Shown here piece by piece: positions 61,377 to 64,000 of a DNA stretch of 64,000 bases. Position 1 is the stretch's first letter. Each line of letters begins with the position of its first letter. Source of the DNA: Terrabacter tumescens. GTDB taxonomy: Bacteria > Actinomycetota > Actinomycetes > Actinomycetales > Dermatophilaceae. Below the pieces are notes generated by a model that saw nothing but the letters and a program-made list of their open reading frames with translations, made no database searches and was not told the DNA's origin. The stretch is from NCBI RefSeq assembly GCF_014646815.1, contig NZ_BMNZ01000008.1, positions 112,906 to 176,905 on the forward strand, written 5' to 3'. Both the position numbers and the translations under genes were made by a program.

Positions 61377-62225
61377 ATGGGACGGGTGACGGTACGGCGC
61401 AAGGTCACGACGATCGACCTCGCCATGCCCTCGACCACCACCCGCCCCGACACGCTCACCGTCGAGGAGCCGCTCGAGCTGCGCGTCAACGGGACGCCGC
61501 TCACGGTCACGATGCGCACGCCGGGTCACGACATCGAGCTCGTCCACGGTTTCCTCATGTCGGAGGGGCTCATCCGGTCGGCCGAGGACATCGCGCTGGC
61601 CCGCTACTGCGAGGGTGCGGTCGTGTCCGGCGAGAGCGGCTTCGACGAGAACACCTACAACGTCATCGACGTCACCCTCGCCCCTGGGGTCGCGGCGCCG
61701 GACGCCTCGGCGACGCGGGCCTTCTTCACGAACTCGTCGTGCGGCGTCTGCGGCAAGGCGAGCATCGAGCAGCTGCGGGCCCAGTCGGCCTTCGACGTGC
61801 GTTCGGACGTGACGGAGTTCTCGGCCACGGTCATCGCCGAGCTGCCCGACGCGCTGCGCGGCGAGCAGCGGTCGTTCGACAAGACGGGCGGCCTGCATGC
61901 AGCCGGCCTGTTCACCGCCGACGGCGAGCTGCTCGTCGTGCGTGAGGACGTCGGCCGGCACAACGCCGTCGACAAGGTCGTCGGCTGGGCGCTCCAGGAG
62001 GGGCGCGTGCCGGGAGTGGGCTGCGTACTCGTCGTGTCGGGGCGCGCCTCGTTCGAGCTGACGCAGAAGGCGATCATGGCGGGGATCCCCTGCCTCGCAG
62101 CGGTTTCCGCCCCCTCGTCGCTCGCCGTCGAGTGTGCCGACGACGCGGGGATGACCCTGCTCGGCTTCGTGCGTGGGAGCCGCCTCAACGTGTATGCCGG
62201 AGCACACCGGATCACGACCAGCTGA
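61377..62225 (+). CDS. fdhD: Formate dehydrogenase accessory sulfurtransferase
   Basis: This 282-residue protein delivers sulfur to the molybdenum cofactor of formate dehydrogenase. The Cys motif is SSCGVCGKASIEQL (C122, C125). The fold-specific blocks GHDIELVHGFLMSEGL and REDVGRHNAVDKVVGWAL are present. It is divergent from mobA, with a 25-base gap. No formate dehydrogenase gene is in the window. Confidence 0.95.
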   Translation: MGRVTVRRKVTTIDLAMPSTTTRPDTLTVEEPLELRVNGTPLTVTMRTPGHDIELVHGFLMSEGLIRSAEDIALARYCEGAVVSGESGFDENTYNVIDVTLAPGVAAPDASATRAFFTNSSCGVCGKASIEQLRAQSAFDVRSDVTEFSATVIAELPDALRGEQRSFDKTGGLHAAGLFTADGELLVVREDVGRHNAVDKVVGWALQEGRVPGVGCVLVVSGRASFELTQKAIMAGIPCLAAVSAPSSLAVECADDAGMTLLGFVRGSRLNVYAGAHRITTS

Positions 62226-62260
62226 CCACCGACGACCACCTGCCGACTGGAGGCCCACCC

Positions 62261-62599
62261 GTGGCGATCTTTGCGATCCACTACACCTATCCCGACGACG
62301 TGACCGAGATGCTGACGATCCGCCCGGAGCACCGGGACTTCCTCGTGGGACTGCCCGGACTGCTCGTCGCGGGGATGTACCAGGACGGCCTCGACGAGGT
62401 GAGCGAGGGCGAGACGACCGACCAGGAGCCGGCCAACGCCGCCCTCATCGTCTACTCCGCCGACTCGGTCGAGGCCGTGACGGAGACGTTCGACCAGGAC
62501 CCCTACTGGCTCGGCGGCTACGTGCTGCGACGCGTCGTCCGCCGGTGGGACCCGCCGCTGGGGCCGTGGGTCGCCGACCCCACCCAGTCCCCGGGCTGA
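62261..62599 (+). CDS. YciI-like protein
   Basis: This 112-residue protein has the ferredoxin-like YCII fold (VAIFAIHYTYPDDVTEML; HRDFLVGLPGLLVAGM; DPYWLGGYVLRRVVRRW). The family includes dehydratase-like and unknown members with a conserved His/Asp pair. ACTGGAGG lies before the GTG start. It follows fdhD by 35 bases and may be in its operon. Confidence 0.88.
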   Translation: MAIFAIHYTYPDDVTEMLTIRPEHRDFLVGLPGLLVAGMYQDGLDEVSEGETTDQEPANAALIVYSADSVEAVTETFDQDPYWLGGYVLRRVVRRWDPPLGPWVADPTQSPG

Positions 62600-62711
62600 G
62601 CGCACCCGAGCTCGGAGGTCCCGAGCCCGGCGTTTGTCAGGGGGACGAATCTGACTGCGCATCAGCGAGATTCGCTGTGGATGACCTCTGTTGATCGCGT
62701 CCCTTTTCGGG

Positions 62712-62717
62712 TAGAAC
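62712..62717 (+). promoter_or_regulatory. -10 box TAGAAC, leaderless promoter of DUF222 gene
   Basis: TAGAAC lies 7 bases before the ATG at 62725. TTGATC at 62691-62696 is a possible -35 with short spacing. Confidence 0.45.
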
Positions 62718-62724
62718 AGAACAC

Positions 62725-64000
62725 ATGTTCGATGATGCGGCGGTGGCGACGACGGAGGGCCTCGAGGCTCTCGTGTCGACGCTGTCGCACGTCGGCGCGG
62801 GTGGCGAGTCCGGCCCGGCCGGAGTCACTGATCAGGTGCTGATCGACCAGCTCGCGGTGCTCGAGCGGGTGAAGTCCGCGGTGGCCGCGGCGCAGGTACG
62901 GGTCACGGCGGCGTTCGTCGACTCCCAGGAGCAGGTCGCGCAGGCCTGGTCGCAGCGGGCGCGGGAATGCTCCGACGCCGGCGACTTCGACGGGTGGCGC
63001 GCGGCGCGGGACCAGGCCCGCGCCGCGACCTTCGCGGACGGGGACAGCGCGAGCAGGGCGCGCTCGGGGGCCGGGACCGATGACGGTGGCGCGGGGTCGC
63101 AGCGGCGTCGGCGTCGGCGGCGGCCGTCGGGGATGACGGGGGTCGCGGCGCAGGTCGCGCTCGCCCGGCACGAGTCACCCGTGCAGGGCGCCGGGCACGT
63201 CCGGTTGGCCTTGGCCTTGACGACGGACCTGCCGCACACCCTGGCAGCGCTCGAGGCCGGGCAGCTGAGCGAGTGGCGCGCCCAGATCATCGTCCGCGAG
63301 ACCGCCGCCCTCGACCCGGCAGACCGGCGCCTCGTCGACGCCGAAGTCATCACCGACCCCACCCAGCCCGTCGCCGCACTCGGCGACCGCGAGCTCGCCC
63401 GGAGGGTCCGGGCCGTCGCCTACCGCATCGACGCCGCCTCGGTCATGGCCCGCGCCGCGAAGACCGAGTCCGACCGGCGCGTCACACTGCGCCCCGCCCC
63501 GGACACCATGGCCTACCTCACCGCGCTGCTGCCCGTCGCCCAGGCCGTCGCCGCCCACGCCGCCCTCACCGCGGCCGCCGACACCGCCCGCGCCGCCGGC
63601 GACGAACGCGGCAAGGGCCAGGTCATGGCCGACACCCTCGTCACCCGCCTCACCGGACAAGCCGCCCCCGACCAGGTCCCCGTCGAGATCCAGCTCGTCA
63701 TGACCGACCAGGCCCTCCTCGCCGGCGACGACACCCCCGCCCACCTCACCGGCTACGGCCCCGTCCCCGCCGCCTGGGTCCGCGACCTCCTCACCCGACT
63801 CCGCTACGCCACCGGGTCGGCCACCGGGACCGCCACCGGGTCGGCCACCGGGACCGCCACCGGGACCGCCGCCCAGGGTGACGCCGGGGCCAAGGCGGCG
63901 GGCGTGTGGTTGCGGCGGCTGTTCACCCACCCCGACACCGGCACCCTCGTCGCGATGGACTCGACCCGCCGCACCTTCGACGGCGGCCTGCGCCGCTACC
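62725..64000 (+). CDS. DUF222/HNH endonuclease family protein, partial
   Basis: The frame stays open to the window edge, giving about 425 residues. It contains DUF222 features (LSEWRAQIIVRETAALDPADRR), followed by the start of the expected HNH module (GVWLRRLFTHPDTGTLVAMD). These 13E12-like proteins are multi-copy in Actinobacteria and of unclear function. A tandem 12-base repeat at about 63817-63869 encodes ATGSATGTATGSATGTATG-like residues, a length-variable insertion. Confidence 0.88.
   Translation, partial: MFDDAAVATTEGLEALVSTLSHVGAGGESGPAGVTDQVLIDQLAVLERVKSAVAAAQVRVTAAFVDSQEQVAQAWSQRARECSDAGDFDGWRAARDQARAATFADGDSASRARSGAGTDDGGAGSQRRRRRRRPSGMTGVAAQVALARHESPVQGAGHVRLALALTTDLPHTLAALEAGQLSEWRAQIIVRETAALDPADRRLVDAEVITDPTQPVAALGDRELARRVRAVAYRIDAASVMARAAKTESDRRVTLRPAPDTMAYLTALLPVAQAVAAHAALTAAADTARAAGDERGKGQVMADTLVTRLTGQAAPDQVPVEIQLVMTDQALLAGDDTPAHLTGYGPVPAAWVRDLLTRLRYATGSATGTATGSATGTATGTAAQGDAGAKAAGVWLRRLFTHPDTGTLVAMDSTRRTFDGGLRRY

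Noticed and set aside
1..64000. Prophage, integrative element or transposon
   Set aside because: I saw no integrase, transposase, portal, relaxase or direct-repeat att pair; accessory traits are limited to small patches.

Overview
The window is a contiguous chromosomal stretch of a very GC-rich Gram-positive bacterium. I estimate about 72-73% G+C by eye. Third positions are almost always G or C, GTG starts are common, and many genes carry a -10 box only 6-8 bases before the start codon (leaderless style). The content is typical of Actinobacteria, probably Micrococcales close to Intrasporangiaceae: a BldC-like regulator, a single-chain acyl-CoA carboxylase, DUF222 HNH proteins, secreted PBP, amidase and M4 proteins, and a DUF6510 cassette. 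The genus call is inference. No rRNA, tRNA, CRISPR array, integrase, transposase or prophage module is visible.

Layout. 0-7 kb: end of a DUF3800-like gene, a stand-alone B12 photoreceptor-type domain, LysR/MFS divergent pair, a membrane acyltransferase with SGNH domain, an SDR and a BldC-like regulator. 7.2-14.6 kb: a tightly coupled five-gene operon (SWIM zinc finger, DUF5691, MoxR AAA+, DUF5682, VWA). 14.6-18 kb: a P-loop kinase, a heliorhodopsin divergent from cysM, and a thymidine-kinase-like gene. 18-25 kb: a phosphotransferase and a 1845-residue acyl-CoA carboxylase ending at a strong hairpin. 25-31 kb: ECF sigma/membrane partner, a DUF6510/flavin reductase/molybdopterin oxidoreductase cassette, and enoyl-CoA hydratase plus acyl-CoA ligase. 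31-38 kb: YdcF-like protein, a truncated alanyl-tRNA synthetase paralogue, secreted HNH nuclease and several orphan genes. 38-43 kb: an accessory-looking stretch with a toxin-antitoxin pair, gene remnants and an ATPase. 43-46 kb: pdxY divergent from a GntR/DUF1648 pair across a perfect palindrome. 46-64 kb: rhodanese, lipoproteins, phosphoesterase, DNA glycosylase, APP1-like phosphatase, a lipidated PBP, a cell-wall amidase, an emfourin-like inhibitor facing an M4 protease, mobA divergent from fdhD, and a partial DUF222 HNH gene.

The most striking window-wide signal is a short word, GGCATAC/GTATGCC. I count 40 copies on the two strands, against roughly six expected for this base composition. 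It occurs in all reading frames, forces rare codons (ATA, GCA, TAT), and appears as inverted pairs in two terminator-like hairpins. It behaves like a genome-wide signature word of the DUS/USS or HIP1 type. Other highlights are two putative photoreceptors (Wx9EH B12 domain and heliorhodopsin), the MoxR-VWA operon, the catalytic-core-only AlaRS paralogue, and several decaying genes.
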